The notes: generated by a model from the letters alone, not told the origin. 64,000 nucleotides of DNA from Ruminococcus sp. (GCF_016287535.1 NZ_JAEFAJ010000007.1:1-64000); one strand, 5' to 3'. Shown: positions 1 through 8,747, counted from the first letter of the stretch. Translations and numbers: made by a program.

Positions 1-18
1 TACCTTTTTCTTTGCAGC

Positions 19-1077
19 CTAAACTGCGCCAGCTGAGCCCACCGGATATATTATAGCCGTATCGAGGCCCTTACCCGTACCATCTATTACTGCAGTCTTA
101 CAGCCGTGTGCGTATCCAGGGTCAAGACCGAGGATAATACTGCTTTTTAGTGGTGGCTGAAGAAGCATCTGTCTAAGATTAGCAGCAAATACTTTTATTG
201 ACTCCTCCGCCGCCTTTGCACTCATTTCTGAGCGTATTTCACGCTCGATTGATGGGAAAATAAGTCTCTTATAGCTGTCTGCGGCAGCCGCTCTTACAAG
301 CTCACCGCACGAATTGTTAGCCTTGATATACTTGCCGAAAATAATATCTGTAGCAAGAGTCTCATCAAGAGTTACAGAAACCTTGAGGAAGTTCTCCTTT
401 TCGCCTCTGTCAAGGGCAAGAACTCTGTGATTTGCTACCTTCGGGATAGCTTCAGCGTACTCATAATAATTCATATATACGCTCTCTGCCTCTGGATCTG
501 CTGCCTTTGAGACAAGTTCACCCTTTTCACCTGCAAGGGCACGGAGTTTCTTTCTTATATCCGCATCATCGGAGATATCCTCAGCAATGATGTCCATTGC
601 ACCCTGCAAAGCAGTTTGAACATCTGTTATCTTCTTCTCCTCATCAATGTATGCTTCAGCTTCCTTCTCAGGTTCGGTTGAATTCTCCTGAGCCATTATC
701 AATACTGCAAGTGGCTCGAGACCGTTTTCACGTGCTATGCTTGCACGAGTACGACGCTTCGGCTTGAAAGGACGATAAATATCCTCCACCTCAACAAGAG
801 TTACAGCAGCACTTATAGCTGCCTCAATCTCTGGAGTCATCTTCTCCTGCTCAGTTATAGCAGCAGTTACCTCTTCCTTGCGCTTTTCAAGGTTACGGAG
901 ATACATGAGTCTGTCATAAAGCTCACGGAGAATCTGATCATCAAGAGAGCCAGTAAGTTCCTTACGGTAACGGGCTATGAAAGGGATAGTCTTATCATCA
1001 TCGATAAGGGCTACGGTATTGTCAATCTGTTCCTGTCTGAGCCCAAATTCCTTTGCAAGTGTTTTATTGATATCCAT
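19..1077 (-). CDS. tex: Tex-family RNA-binding transcription accessory protein, cut short by an in-frame stop
   Basis: Tex is a nucleic-acid-binding protein with N-terminal helical/HTH domains, a YqgF RNase H-like domain, helix-hairpin-helix motifs and a C-terminal S1 domain, usually above 700 residues. Here 352 residues cover the N-terminal part (IPFIARYRKE near residue 35, VEDIYRPFKPKRRTRA near 95) and the first strand of the YqgF domain (GLDPGYAHGCKTAVIDGTG). A TAG at 19-21 then ends the frame. Past the stop the same frame reads AAKKKV up to the window edge, which fits the normal family sequence, so this looks like a nonsense mutation or base-call error in a longer gene. I chose ATG at 1077 because AAAGGA lies 7 nt upstream; a GTG at 1092 lies inside that Shine-Dalgarno region. 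Family assignment is confident; whether the gene is broken in the organism is not. Confidence 0.85.
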   Translation of the reverse strand: MDINKTLAKEFGLRQEQIDNTVALIDDDKTIPFIARYRKELTGSLDDQILRELYDRLMYLRNLEKRKEEVTAAITEQEKMTPEIEAAISAAVTLVEVEDIYRPFKPKRRTRASIARENGLEPLAVLIMAQENSTEPEKEAEAYIDEEKKITDVQTALQGAMDIIAEDISDDADIRKKLRALAGEKGELVSKAADPEAESVYMNYYEYAEAIPKVANHRVLALDRGEKENFLKVSVTLDETLATDIIFGKYIKANNSCGELVRAAAADSYKRLIFPSIEREIRSEMSAKAAEESIKVFAANLRQMLLQPPLKSSIILGLDPGYAHGCKTAVIDGTGKGLDTAIIYPVGSAGAV

Positions 1078-1127
1078 AATATTTCCTTTCACCGTGCGTC
1101 AATTCCGCACTCTGTTGTTATACTTGA

Positions 1128-2135
1128 TTATTCCTGAACCTCTTCTTCAATCTGCGGAGGCACTTCCTCAGTTGCAGTAGCTTCAACTTCTGCTTGTTTG
1201 TCGTTCCAACGGTCAAGCCATGAAAATAGAGTCTTTGCTATGTCTTTGTAGACATTGATATTATTCTTCTCCATCAGCAAATCATGACGCATACCGTCAA
1301 AAAGTCTGTGAGAAATGCTCTCATATCCGTTTTTTTCAAGCTTTTCCACCGTTTTCATGAACCTTTTCTCCGATATCATAGCAGAATCATCCTTACCCGA
1401 TATAAAGCGTATGGGAAGAGTAGGATTATTAACATTCCACCCCTTTGATGAATCAGCCTGCTTTATCAGCCAAAGAAGCTCTTCATAACAGTTGAGGGTA
1501 GGCTTGAAGTTACAGAGAGGATCTTCGTTGAATGCAAGCACAGTGTCTGCATCGCTGCACCTCCACGAATTTATAGGGTCCTCAAAGAACTGTCCAAAGC
1601 CATGGTCAATGGCATCAAATATTTTTTCACTCCTGAATCGGCTTCCGGGACGTTTCGAAGAAACAGAGCGTATAGTTCTAACTACAGACGAAAACGGACT
1701 GTAGCAGATATTTCCCAGAAGAACCACACCGTCAACTGCGCCATCATGCTCCTTAAGGAAACACTTGGCGCCTGCCGCTCCGAGGCCACTGCCTATCATA
1801 AAAACAGGGACATTGGGATACGCTTCTCTTATTCTTTTGTTGAACTGAGCGATATCACTTACAAAGCCCTCTCCGCCGTTTCTGAACATAAATCCGAGAT
1901 CATCGGATTCAACTATACTTTTGCCGTGGCCGCGGTTATCATGTATGACCGTGATAAATCCCTGCTCGGCAAGATAATCCATAAACGGATAATAGCGCTC
2001 CTTATGTTCATTCATGCCGTGGACCAACTGAACAATACCGTTAATCTCTCCCGACGGTACTGCAAGGACAGCTGAGATAACAAGCTCGTCGAAGTCAGAG
2101 ATGAACTCAAATTCCTTCAGATCAGCATTTAACAT
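1128..2135 (-). CDS. Alpha/beta hydrolase (monoacylglycerol lipase / S33 type), nucleophile missing
   Basis: This is a cytosolic alpha/beta-hydrolase fold protein of 335 residues. It has the oxyanion-loop motif QLVHGMNEHKERY (about 36-48) and HDNRGHGKS (about 65-73), both typical of monoacylglycerol-lipase-like S33 proteins. The acid region GKDD (about 247-250) and the catalytic-histidine region FDGMRHDLL (His about 284) are present. The nucleophile elbow, normally GxSxG, reads GSGLG at 115-119, so the central residue is Gly. A short acidic tail ends the protein. ATG at 2135 follows AGGAGG at a good distance; the upstream extension has no ribosome-binding site. It may be a non-catalytic member of the family. 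Confidence 0.8.
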   Translation of the reverse strand: MLNADLKEFEFISDFDELVISAVLAVPSGEINGIVQLVHGMNEHKERYYPFMDYLAEQGFITVIHDNRGHGKSIVESDDLGFMFRNGGEGFVSDIAQFNKRIREAYPNVPVFMIGSGLGAAGAKCFLKEHDGAVDGVVLLGNICYSPFSSVVRTIRSVSSKRPGSRFRSEKIFDAIDHGFGQFFEDPINSWRCSDADTVLAFNEDPLCNFKPTLNCYEELLWLIKQADSSKGWNVNNPTLPIRFISGKDDSAMISEKRFMKTVEKLEKNGYESISHRLFDGMRHDLLMEKNNINVYKDIAKTLFSWLDRWNDKQAEVEATATEEVPPQIEEEVQE

Positions 2136-2226
2136 ATACTTCCTCCTGTCAAAAGCGGAAAATAATAACGTTACAAAGCATATTATATCACAAAGCATCC
2201 AAAAATGCAACCTTGCTTTGCTTCCC

Positions 2227-2994
2227 TTATTCCTTTGCGCATAGGTCTCTGAGCCTACAGCTCAAAGTATTTGGAACTCCCCTAGGGCCACGCACAGCCG
2301 ATACGCCTAGCTCTCTCATAGCCGAAAGAGGCATATCATCTTCCGAAAAGCGGTGCAAGAGCTTAAGCTTTACCGCTTTTCTAATATGATAGCTACCGTT
2401 ATCATACTTAAAAGGGATATTCACTTCAATTGCCATACATTTGTAAAGTATAGCGGAAACCGGAGCTGCCATATAAATGTATATGGTGTCTCCAACAATG
2501 TAGTTTGCAGTCTGTTTCCATATTATGGTTCCGTCACGCTTAAAATCCTGTTCCACATCATACATGGCAGGCGCAGCCGGAATAAGCCATTCTTTCGGTC
2601 CTGTTCGCATACGCTTGCCGCTTCCTGCCTGACACGAAAGCTCGTGACTCATCTCAAGCAGTGCTTTCAGTTGCTCCATATCCACACTGCCGTTAAGGAG
2701 CACCGATATCCAACTATCCTTGTTCATGTGGTAGGCAGGGAATATCCCATCCATAGCAAGAAGAGAACCTGTCATCATCGGACTGCACTTAACATTGACA
2801 ATATCCACTTTTCCAAGATCAGGGCGTCCCAGCTTCGAACCGTCAACGTCCATAACTATGGCATACCATTTATCATTATTGCTACACCTCAGCACAGCAC
2901 AGTCGGGGGTTCTGCTCCAAAGGTATTCCGGCTTAGTACCGAATCGTTCAGCTGCAAAGGCAAACAGCATATCTCTAATTTTTATAGATGCCAC
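2227..2994 (-). CDS. MmcQ/YjbR-family protein with EVE/PUA-like C-terminal part
   Basis: The N-terminal ~110 residues resemble the MmcQ/YjbR fold: FGTKPEYLWSRTPDCAVLR, then NDKWYAIVMDV, then a segment around PAYHMNKDSWISVLLNG. The C-terminal half (about 130-215; KEWLIPAAPAMYDVEQDF, WKQTANYIVGDTIYIYM) looks like an EVE/PUA-like module, which in other proteins binds modified bases. The start is GTG at 2994, overlapping the end of the exonuclease gene upstream (its TGA lies at 2998-3000), with GGAG about 11 nt before it, so translation is probably coupled. The biochemical role of this two-domain family is not established. Confidence 0.65.
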   Translation of the reverse strand: MASIKIRDMLFAFAAERFGTKPEYLWSRTPDCAVLRCSNNDKWYAIVMDVDGSKLGRPDLGKVDIVNVKCSPMMTGSLLAMDGIFPAYHMNKDSWISVLLNGSVDMEQLKALLEMSHELSCQAGSGKRMRTGPKEWLIPAAPAMYDVEQDFKRDGTIIWKQTANYIVGDTIYIYMAAPVSAILYKCMAIEVNIPFKYDNGSYHIRKAVKLKLLHRFSEDDMPLSAMRELGVSAVRGPRGVPNTLSCRLRDLCAKE

Positions 2995-2997
2995 AAC

Positions 2998-3564
2998 TCA
3001 CTCTCCGTTCTGTTTTTTCATATCATCCCTTAGACGGATATAGCAAGCATTACATATCTCGCAGTCCTTTTCAGCACGGTGAGCTCCCAAAATGGATATA
3101 CCATAATAATTGGCAACTGTGGTCTGCTTCCTATCTGGGAGTAATGGCAACACCTTTCTTGCAAAGCGAAGTACATCAACAAAATCATTGTCAAATATTA
3201 TACCATGACATTGCAAAAGATTATCATATAAAAAGTTTATATCGAAATTCACATTATAGCCCATGATCATATCATTCCCTGCGAACTCATAAAAATCCAT
3301 TATCGCCTGGGAAATATTAGGCGCGTCCTGCACCATGCTGTCGTTGATCCCTGTGAGCCCTGTAATGAAGGAACTTATATGATAATTAGGTTTTATGAGT
3401 GTAGAAAATACTGCCAATTTTTTGCAATTGCGATAGCGGACCGCTGCAATTTCGATTATCTCACTTTCTGAAGGGTCAAGCCCAGTAGTTTCAATATCTA
3501 CGACACAGTAATCCTCAGGGAATGCTATTCTACTCTTTCCCTTTCTGCGCTTTACCTCACTCAC
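2998..3564 (-). CDS. DnaQ/PolC-type 3'-5' exonuclease (DEDDh)
   Basis: A stand-alone 188-residue exonuclease domain of the DnaQ superfamily. ExoI is VDIETTGLD, ExoII is GYNVNFDINFLYD and ExoIII is HRAEKDCE, so the four acidic metal ligands and the general-base His of the DEDDh class are all present. It most resembles the exonuclease domain of PolC and of small Gram-positive DnaQ-like proteins that degrade or proofread single-stranded DNA or RNA ends. A GTG start at 3564 is preceded by GGAGGGGG. It leads an operon with the YjbR/EVE-like gene, with which it overlaps. Confidence 0.85.
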   Translation of the reverse strand: MSEVKRRKGKSRIAFPEDYCVVDIETTGLDPSESEIIEIAAVRYRNCKKLAVFSTLIKPNYHISSFITGLTGINDSMVQDAPNISQAIMDFYEFAGNDMIMGYNVNFDINFLYDNLLQCHGIIFDNDFVDVLRFARKVLPLLPDRKQTTVANYYGISILGAHRAEKDCEICNACYIRLRDDMKKQNGE

Positions 3565-3731
3565 CTGAATGCCCCCTCCAATATAATACGGTCAAATCAT
3601 ACACCTCATTATAATATACCTGACGATAATTGTCAAATCAGCAGGTGAAGCATGTTAATATGTAATTTATATACAGGCAATTCAACAACATAGTTAAATT
3701 ATAATAATTTATAGCATTTAGACAAAATCTA

Positions 3732-3760
3732 TTGATTTTTTGTTATAATTGCTGTATAAT
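3732..3760 (+). promoter_or_regulatory. Sigma-A-type promoter of the multi-EF-hand dockerin gene
   Basis: TTGATT at 3732-3737, a 17-bp spacer and TATAAT at 3755-3760, about 70 bp before the ATG at 3829. A second TATAAT lies at 3744-3749 but has no spaced -35 element. Confidence 0.75.
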
Positions 3761-3828
3761 ATAATTGTAAGATTGTACGTCCACATTAATCTGTATTTTA
3801 TTATGAAAGTATGAAAGGGGCACCCGCC

Positions 3829-5346
3829 ATGAAGAAGTTAATCGCGGCTGCAGCAGCTCTCACAACTGCTGTAAATGCCGCAGCATTATCAGCAAACGCA
3901 ATGTTTGAAAACGTTCCCGCAGGAAGAATATGGGATGAGGAAATAGAAATGTTCCCTATGATGGAAAACGGTAACCTTGTTATCGACATCAATGGGGACG
4001 GCTCTTTCGGTCTCAAGGACTGCGCACTGTTCTACGGATATACACATTCGTATGACACAGATGCAGCGCTGGCTAAGCGCATTGAAAGCATAGGCGACTA
4101 CGATGCGGATGGCAAGGTTGACGCCCTCGATGCCGAGCACCTTACCAGATTCTATCTCCTTAAGAACGGAATTTCCTCAAGCGATACCGATAGTGAGACA
4201 TACAGCGATATTGACCTAGTTAAGGAAGATACATCAGGGTACTTCAGCTGGACATCCAGACTCTCCGATATGTTCATACAGGAGCTCAAGACTCAGTCTT
4301 TGTACCTGATGGCAGGATACACACTATTCAAGGAAACTGTTGAGAATGGCACTGTCAGCTGCGACGTAAACGATGACGGAGTCTATGATTATACAGACCT
4401 TGATTATCTCTGGGTATTCGGCTATAATTCGTACTTCTTTATGTACGATAATGTACCGGACAGCGATAAGCCTGTTATCTCAGACGAGATAAATATACGT
4501 TGTCAGGAACTCATAAATAATTTTGCAGAAGGTTCTGATACCAACTGGTTCTATGAGTATGCAGAAATGTACTGTATCGAGCAAAACGGTATCACTGACG
4601 AGCAGTTCAGCGAAGACTATTACGACAACCTTATAGAAGGCTCGGGCAAACTATTGCTTGCAAGATGTCTGAAGTATAATTACAGCGAGTGGATGCCAAA
4701 CGACGAGTATCTCGAGTACAACGGCGCAATGTTCAACAGAGAATTCACTTCTTTCTGGGAACAGCTCAGTGCAGGCAAGGTTGAGCTCCCAGATACTAAC
4801 GGCGATGGTACCATCAACAGCTCTGATGTTTTCAATGCCATGATATTTAAAGAAGACCTTCAGAATCGTGCAACTGCGCAGGATTCAGTGCTTCCCGCAA
4901 ACGTATGGAGTTTCTTCACTGAAAACTGCGATATCAATGACAACGGCCTAAGCGGAGACATCCGAGATCTGGATATTATCAATCTCGGTTATTTGCTGTA
5001 TATGCCCGAATGTGAAATTGAAAACATATACGACAATTTCAACGAAAGCTTAAACGATTATATAAACCAGCTCTCAGCTGTAAACGGTATTTCTGCCGTT
5101 AAGTACAGCTCCATGAGCATTGCCGCACCTGAGTTCAGCGAAGTCGACATAGAGCGTTCAGGCGACGCTAACGGCGACGGAAACGTCGATCTTTCTGACG
5201 CTGTTAAGATAATGCAGGCACTGGCTAACCCAAATAAGTATCAAATCTCATTTGCCGGCAGATTCAACGGTGACGTCTACAATACAGGTGACGGTATCAC
5301 ATTAGGCGACGCACAGGAAATACAATCAAGGCTCCTTAATTCTTGA
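3829..5346 (+). CDS. Secreted dockerin protein with several extra EF-hand-like calcium loops
   Basis: A 505-residue exported protein with a signal peptide (1-24, ending SANA). The C-terminus (446-503) is a canonical two-repeat Ruminococcus dockerin: DANGDGNVDLSD, then DAVKIMQALANPNKY, then DGITLGDAQEIQSRLL. Dockerins bind cohesins of scaffoldins and so dock enzymes to the cellulosome. Unusually, at least five more EF-type DxNxDG loops occur upstream, near 53-64, 90-101, 179-190, 322-333 and 368-381. No catalytic domain is recognised between them. It could be a calcium-binding structural or adaptor component. ATG 3829 follows AAAGGGG; a GTA/ATG-region extension upstream lacks a ribosome-binding site. 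It converges on the esterase gene across a shared terminator. Confidence 0.8.
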   Translation: MKKLIAAAAALTTAVNAAALSANAMFENVPAGRIWDEEIEMFPMMENGNLVIDINGDGSFGLKDCALFYGYTHSYDTDAALAKRIESIGDYDADGKVDALDAEHLTRFYLLKNGISSSDTDSETYSDIDLVKEDTSGYFSWTSRLSDMFIQELKTQSLYLMAGYTLFKETVENGTVSCDVNDDGVYDYTDLDYLWVFGYNSYFFMYDNVPDSDKPVISDEINIRCQELINNFAEGSDTNWFYEYAEMYCIEQNGITDEQFSEDYYDNLIEGSGKLLLARCLKYNYSEWMPNDEYLEYNGAMFNREFTSFWEQLSAGKVELPDTNGDGTINSSDVFNAMIFKEDLQNRATAQDSVLPANVWSFFTENCDINDNGLSGDIRDLDIINLGYLLYMPECEIENIYDNFNESLNDYINQLSAVNGISAVKYSSMSIAAPEFSEVDIERSGDANGDGNVDLSDAVKIMQALANPNKYQISFAGRFNGDVYNTGDGITLGDAQEIQSRLLNS

Positions 5347-5355
5347 TTTAACAGT

Positions 5356-5390
5356 AACAGCCGATGTTCATAATGAACATCGGCTGTTTT
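5356..5390. terminator. Bidirectional terminator between the two dockerin genes
   Basis: A 14-bp perfect stem (ACAGCCGATGTTCA with its complement) with a 3-nt loop, followed by TTTTCGTTTT on the plus strand and preceded by A residues on the minus strand. It lies between convergent genes. Confidence 0.85.
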
Positions 5391-5394
5391 CGTT

Positions 5395-8040
5395 TTATTC
5401 AGTTGCCTGGAATATTCCTCTTACGAAGCAATAGATGTGTGAGTGAATAGAGTCATCGCCGTGGTGTCCGTTATTTACAACATGCCATACATGAGGTACG
5501 TTGTTCTTTGTGAAGTTATTATGATAGCCCTCAGGTGTATTCAGACCTACTACGTCGTCCTGTGTACCGCCTGTTATCATTACAAGATATGGAGTTTCGT
5601 CAGGATTGCTCCACTTCCATGAGCCCGAAGCACCTGGTGCTGGACATATAGCGCCTACATAACCGAACTTGTCGCCATGCTTCATGCCTATCTGAAGTGA
5701 TTCACGACCGCCCATTGAGAAACCTGTTACAGCTGTGTTCTCTCTGCCTGTAGCAACGCTATACTTGCTCTCGATATGCGGCATAAGGCTGTCAACGATA
5801 TCATCAACGAAGTTATCGTATCCTTCATTTGATCCCTGATCTGCAAAACCTGTAGCATCATTCATAGTTGCACTCGTGAATACGAACGGAACAACTACGA
5901 TCATGTCCTTAGCAGCACCCTCGGCAATAGCGTTACCGATTATCTGCTGAGTATACATCTGTCCGTTGCCCTGTGTTATCATACGGTTCTCATTCTCGAA
6001 GAAGCCGTGAAGCAGATAAAGCACAGGATACTTCTTGCTCTCATCATAGTTTGCAGGAAGAAGTATATTATATGGCTTATTCTTGTTAGCCTTCTTTGAG
6101 AAGTACGTCTCCCTCTTTAGCGTACCATACTGAACGCCCTGTTTCTTCATGTGTGAATCATTAGGTTCATTGTTTACCAGGGAATCTTGAACTTTTTTGG
6201 TAAGCTCCTCCATAGTGTATACCTGTGATGAAGATGAAACAACTGGCTCAGGCACCATTCCATTTCCGCCTGTTACAACTGCTGACTTCGTTCCTTCGGC
6301 GGCAATCATTACATCGTCAATATAGAAATTCATAAGATTGCCAGATTTCTCGATAGTCTCAACATAGAGCACTATATCACCTGAATTTTCAGGTATAGTG
6401 AATGATGTATTTTCTATCTTTGTCCATACGCCACTATCACATGATGCTTTGGCAATAGCCGTGTATGAAGCGCTGTTTCCATCACCCTGCTGAAGTGAAA
6501 CCTGTATATCAACTGCCCCTCGTGAAAGCTGAAGAGCGGCCATACTTATACTGTATGTTTGACCGGCTTTAAATTCAGAACCAAGTGTAAGAGCAGCTCC
6601 GTTCCACTCAGAAGTTCTGCCTGTGACAGCAAGAGATTTACCTGAAGAACCGTAATAAGCATCGCTTGAAGCCTCAACAGAAGCAGCGCCTCTGCCAGAC
6701 CAGTTTCCTATACCTGAATCGAAGTTATCATTTAAAGAAGCACTAATCACAGATTCAGTCGTAGTTGTAACGATTTCAGGAACAGTAGTTGTTGTATTGG
6801 TTGTAGTATTTGCTACTGTATCTAACTTATCAGAATAGCTCTCAGGAAGAGTTTTGATAAGACCTAAGAGATACTTCTGAATGACAAATGCGTCATTAGT
6901 TGTAATACCGCTGCCTGCCTCATATACGTCCGCATTGAAAGTTCCCTGATTTGTGAGGGTGTACTTGTTTGGATTAGCGAGAGCCTGCATGATAGCTACA
7001 GCGTCGCTCATATCAATAGAACCATCACAATTCGCGTCGCCCCATTTTGATACCTTACTTCCAAGTTCTTCCTTTGAATCAACCTGCTTTACAGATGTTG
7101 TAGTTGCAATCTGTGTAGTAGTCTTTGTTGTAGTTGTAGTCGTAGTTACAGCAGCGCTTGATGACTTAAGATAATCATCAACAATGCCAGCCCAGTATTT
7201 TCCCATTTTCTCATAGCCAGTAGCATTTGGATGAACACCATCACCCAAATCAGCAGTGCCATTGAGACAACCATGAATATCGGCAAATGTTACGCGCTTT
7301 CCGTTGCCATTATATTCGTTTGCAACCTTCTTTACAGCAGCATTATAATCTGCAATCTGAGCAGATTTGTTTCCGCCGCCAAACATACCGCCGCCAAGCT
7401 CGGGAATAGTTGAAACGAAAAGCATCGCATCTGAAGACAGCTCTTCAAGGAAGTAATCAATGAGATCACGAAGATCCTGTTCACAAGCACTTGTCGCGCG
7501 GTTACCATTCATATCGTTTGTACCGATAATAAGAAGAACGATATCTGGATTTGCCTGCTTAATAGCATTCTTCTGCTTGAGTACATCATATAAGCTACCA
7601 AAGCCAGAATTTTGTTTGATCGTGTATCCACTGTAACCAGCATGATTATCATCGTATGTAACGCTTTTGCCATTATAATTGAATGTTGCAGCGTTGTTAC
7701 CCTCAGGACCTACAAAATCAATATTGTCATAGCCCTTTTCTTTAAGAAAGTAATCGAGATACTTTCGGTATCCGCCAGTATCTCCCATACCAAAAGTAAT
7801 TGAGTCTCCAGCAGGCATAATCCTTATCATGTTCTCATTCTGTGAACTGTTAATAACATTGTTGTTATCAGGGACCGACTGACCACCGTTGAAATTACCA
7901 GTGTCACCGAAGCCACCCCAGTTCATACCACCACCAAAGCCTCCGAAGCCGCCTGCCGAAGTTGAGAGAGGTACGCTTGCTGTGAGCATCATTGCAGATA
8001 TGATTCCACAAATGACTTTTTTGAAATTTGCAATTTTCAC
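5395..8040 (-). CDS. Cellulosomal double esterase: CE3 (SGNH) - dockerin - CBM22 - CE1
   Basis: An 881-residue secreted enzyme for removing acetyl and probably feruloyl groups from xylan. Order: signal peptide (1-29); Gly-rich stretch (30-53); SGNH/CE3 domain (about 72-293) with Ser80 in AGDSITFG, GTND at 173-176, and Asp267/His270 in DGVH; Thr linker; dockerin (about 334-395; GDANCDGSIDMSD, DAVAIMQALANPNKY); Thr linker; CBM22-like module (about 432-585; FDSGIGNWSGRG); CE1-like alpha/beta hydrolase (about 625-881) with Ser775 in GFSMGG and His859/860 in NNGHHGDD. The start is GTG at 8040 behind AAAGGAG. A dockerin flanked by two esterases matches the modular style of R. flavefaciens cellulosome enzymes. 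Exact substrates are inferred. Confidence 0.9.
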   Translation of the reverse strand: MKIANFKKVICGIISAMMLTASVPLSTSAGGFGGFGGGMNWGGFGDTGNFNGGQSVPDNNNVINSSQNENMIRIMPAGDSITFGMGDTGGYRKYLDYFLKEKGYDNIDFVGPEGNNAATFNYNGKSVTYDDNHAGYSGYTIKQNSGFGSLYDVLKQKNAIKQANPDIVLLIIGTNDMNGNRATSACEQDLRDLIDYFLEELSSDAMLFVSTIPELGGGMFGGGNKSAQIADYNAAVKKVANEYNGNGKRVTFADIHGCLNGTADLGDGVHPNATGYEKMGKYWAGIVDDYLKSSSAAVTTTTTTTKTTTQIATTTSVKQVDSKEELGSKVSKWGDANCDGSIDMSDAVAIMQALANPNKYTLTNQGTFNADVYEAGSGITTNDAFVIQKYLLGLIKTLPESYSDKLDTVANTTTNTTTTVPEIVTTTTESVISASLNDNFDSGIGNWSGRGAASVEASSDAYYGSSGKSLAVTGRTSEWNGAALTLGSEFKAGQTYSISMAALQLSRGAVDIQVSLQQGDGNSASYTAIAKASCDSGVWTKIENTSFTIPENSGDIVLYVETIEKSGNLMNFYIDDVMIAAEGTKSAVVTGGNGMVPEPVVSSSSQVYTMEELTKKVQDSLVNNEPNDSHMKKQGVQYGTLKRETYFSKKANKNKPYNILLPANYDESKKYPVLYLLHGFFENENRMITQGNGQMYTQQIIGNAIAEGAAKDMIVVVPFVFTSATMNDATGFADQGSNEGYDNFVDDIVDSLMPHIESKYSVATGRENTAVTGFSMGGRESLQIGMKHGDKFGYVGAICPAPGASGSWKWSNPDETPYLVMITGGTQDDVVGLNTPEGYHNNFTKNNVPHVWHVVNNGHHGDDSIHSHIYCFVRGIFQATE

Positions 8041-8128
8041 TAAAAATCACTCCTTTAAATTACTGCATAAGCAGCTTAAATTAGATTAAAATTTAGTAAT
8101 CCTCCAATTTATCTATCTTTATATTTTA

Positions 8129-8156
8129 ATTATACTATCTTAATATAAAAAAACAA
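8129..8156 (-). promoter_or_regulatory. Promoter of the CE3-dockerin-CBM22-CE1 gene
   Basis: On the minus strand TTGTTT (8156-8151), a 16-bp spacer and TATAAT (8134-8129). This leaves an AT-rich leader of about 80 nt before the GTG at 8040. Confidence 0.55.
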
Positions 8157-8497
8157 GCTATTTATTGCTATTTTTCTTCTAATAATTGTTGTATATTTAT
8201 GACCACCCCCCATTTTTCCATCAATATCTGTAACGCAATATAACCATTTAATTATTGAGGATTAATTTATTTTTATGCAATAGCAGCAATTCGTTATAAT
8301 ATTTCACATTTTTAAATTAATTTGGTAAAGTACTGTAGACTGATAATTTAATTAAGCCATTAACTTCTATTATACCTGAATTTATATTCTTTCTACCTTA
8401 ATTACCGAATTGAACACACGCACTGCCTGAATGACAGTATTTCTTTTCAAAGCATAAAAAACGATATTCGTACTACACTTTTATTACACAAAACAAC
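8157..8497. other. AT-rich intergenic stretch without recognisable genes
   Basis: About 340 bp of strongly AT-rich sequence between the esterase promoter and the tRNA terminator. I see no ribosome-binding site with an open frame, no RNA gene and no repeat here. Confidence 0.5.
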
Positions 8498-8545
8498 AAA
8501 AAAGTGATTATCCAATAAGATCAAGTACAAATCAGATAATCACTC
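8498..8545 (-). terminator. Terminator downstream of tRNA-Arg
   Basis: AGTGATTATC (8503-8512) pairs with GATAATCACT (8535-8544) across a 22-nt loop. On the minus strand the stem is followed by TTTTTTG. It lies about 40 nt after the tRNA 3' end. Confidence 0.6.
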
Positions 8546-8583
8546 TTTTAGTATTACGAGGCTTAATTCAGCCATTGATGGTA

Positions 8584-8655
8584 TACGCCTGACTGGAATC
8601 GAACCAGCGCACACCGCGTCGGAGGCGGATGCTCTATCCACTGAGCTACAGGCGC
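8584..8655 (-). tRNA. tRNA-Arg (anticodon CCG)
   Basis: On the minus strand the acceptor arm GCGCCTG pairs with CAGGCGT, the D arm is GCTC/GAGC, the anticodon loop is CTCCGAC with anticodon CCG, and the T arm is GCTGG-TTCGATT-CCAGT. The discriminator base is A and CCA is not encoded. The outermost anticodon-stem pair (27-43) is T-T rather than a Watson-Crick pair; the other pairs are sound. It should read CGG arginine codons. Confidence 0.92.
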
Positions 8656-8690
8656 TTTTTATAAGTACCATATAATTATAGCAAAAACTC

Positions 8691-8719
8691 TTGAAATTTG
8701 CAAGCTTTTATGATATAAT
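8691..8719 (+). promoter_or_regulatory. Promoter of the permuted papain-like gene
   Basis: TTGAAA at 8691-8696, a 17-bp spacer and TATAAT at 8714-8719. This is 29 bp before the TTG start at 8748, so an ATG further upstream would lie inside the promoter and can be excluded. Confidence 0.8.
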
Positions 8720-8747
8720 TATAAAAAATATATTAGGAGGGAACGTT

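Noticed and set aside
19-21. TAG in tex as a recoded (pyrrolysine or readthrough) codon
   Set aside because: Nothing in the window suggests recoding, other genes end normally at TAG, TAA and TGA, and a point mutation or base error is simpler.
6950-8090. Several plus-strand frames inside the CE3/CE1 esterase gene
   Set aside because: They are low-complexity shadows (Val-rich opposite the Thr linkers) without ribosome-binding sites.
8691-8747. Upstream ATG start for the permuted papain-like gene
   Set aside because: It coincides with the -35 element of a good promoter, and TTG 8748 has a proper ribosome-binding site.
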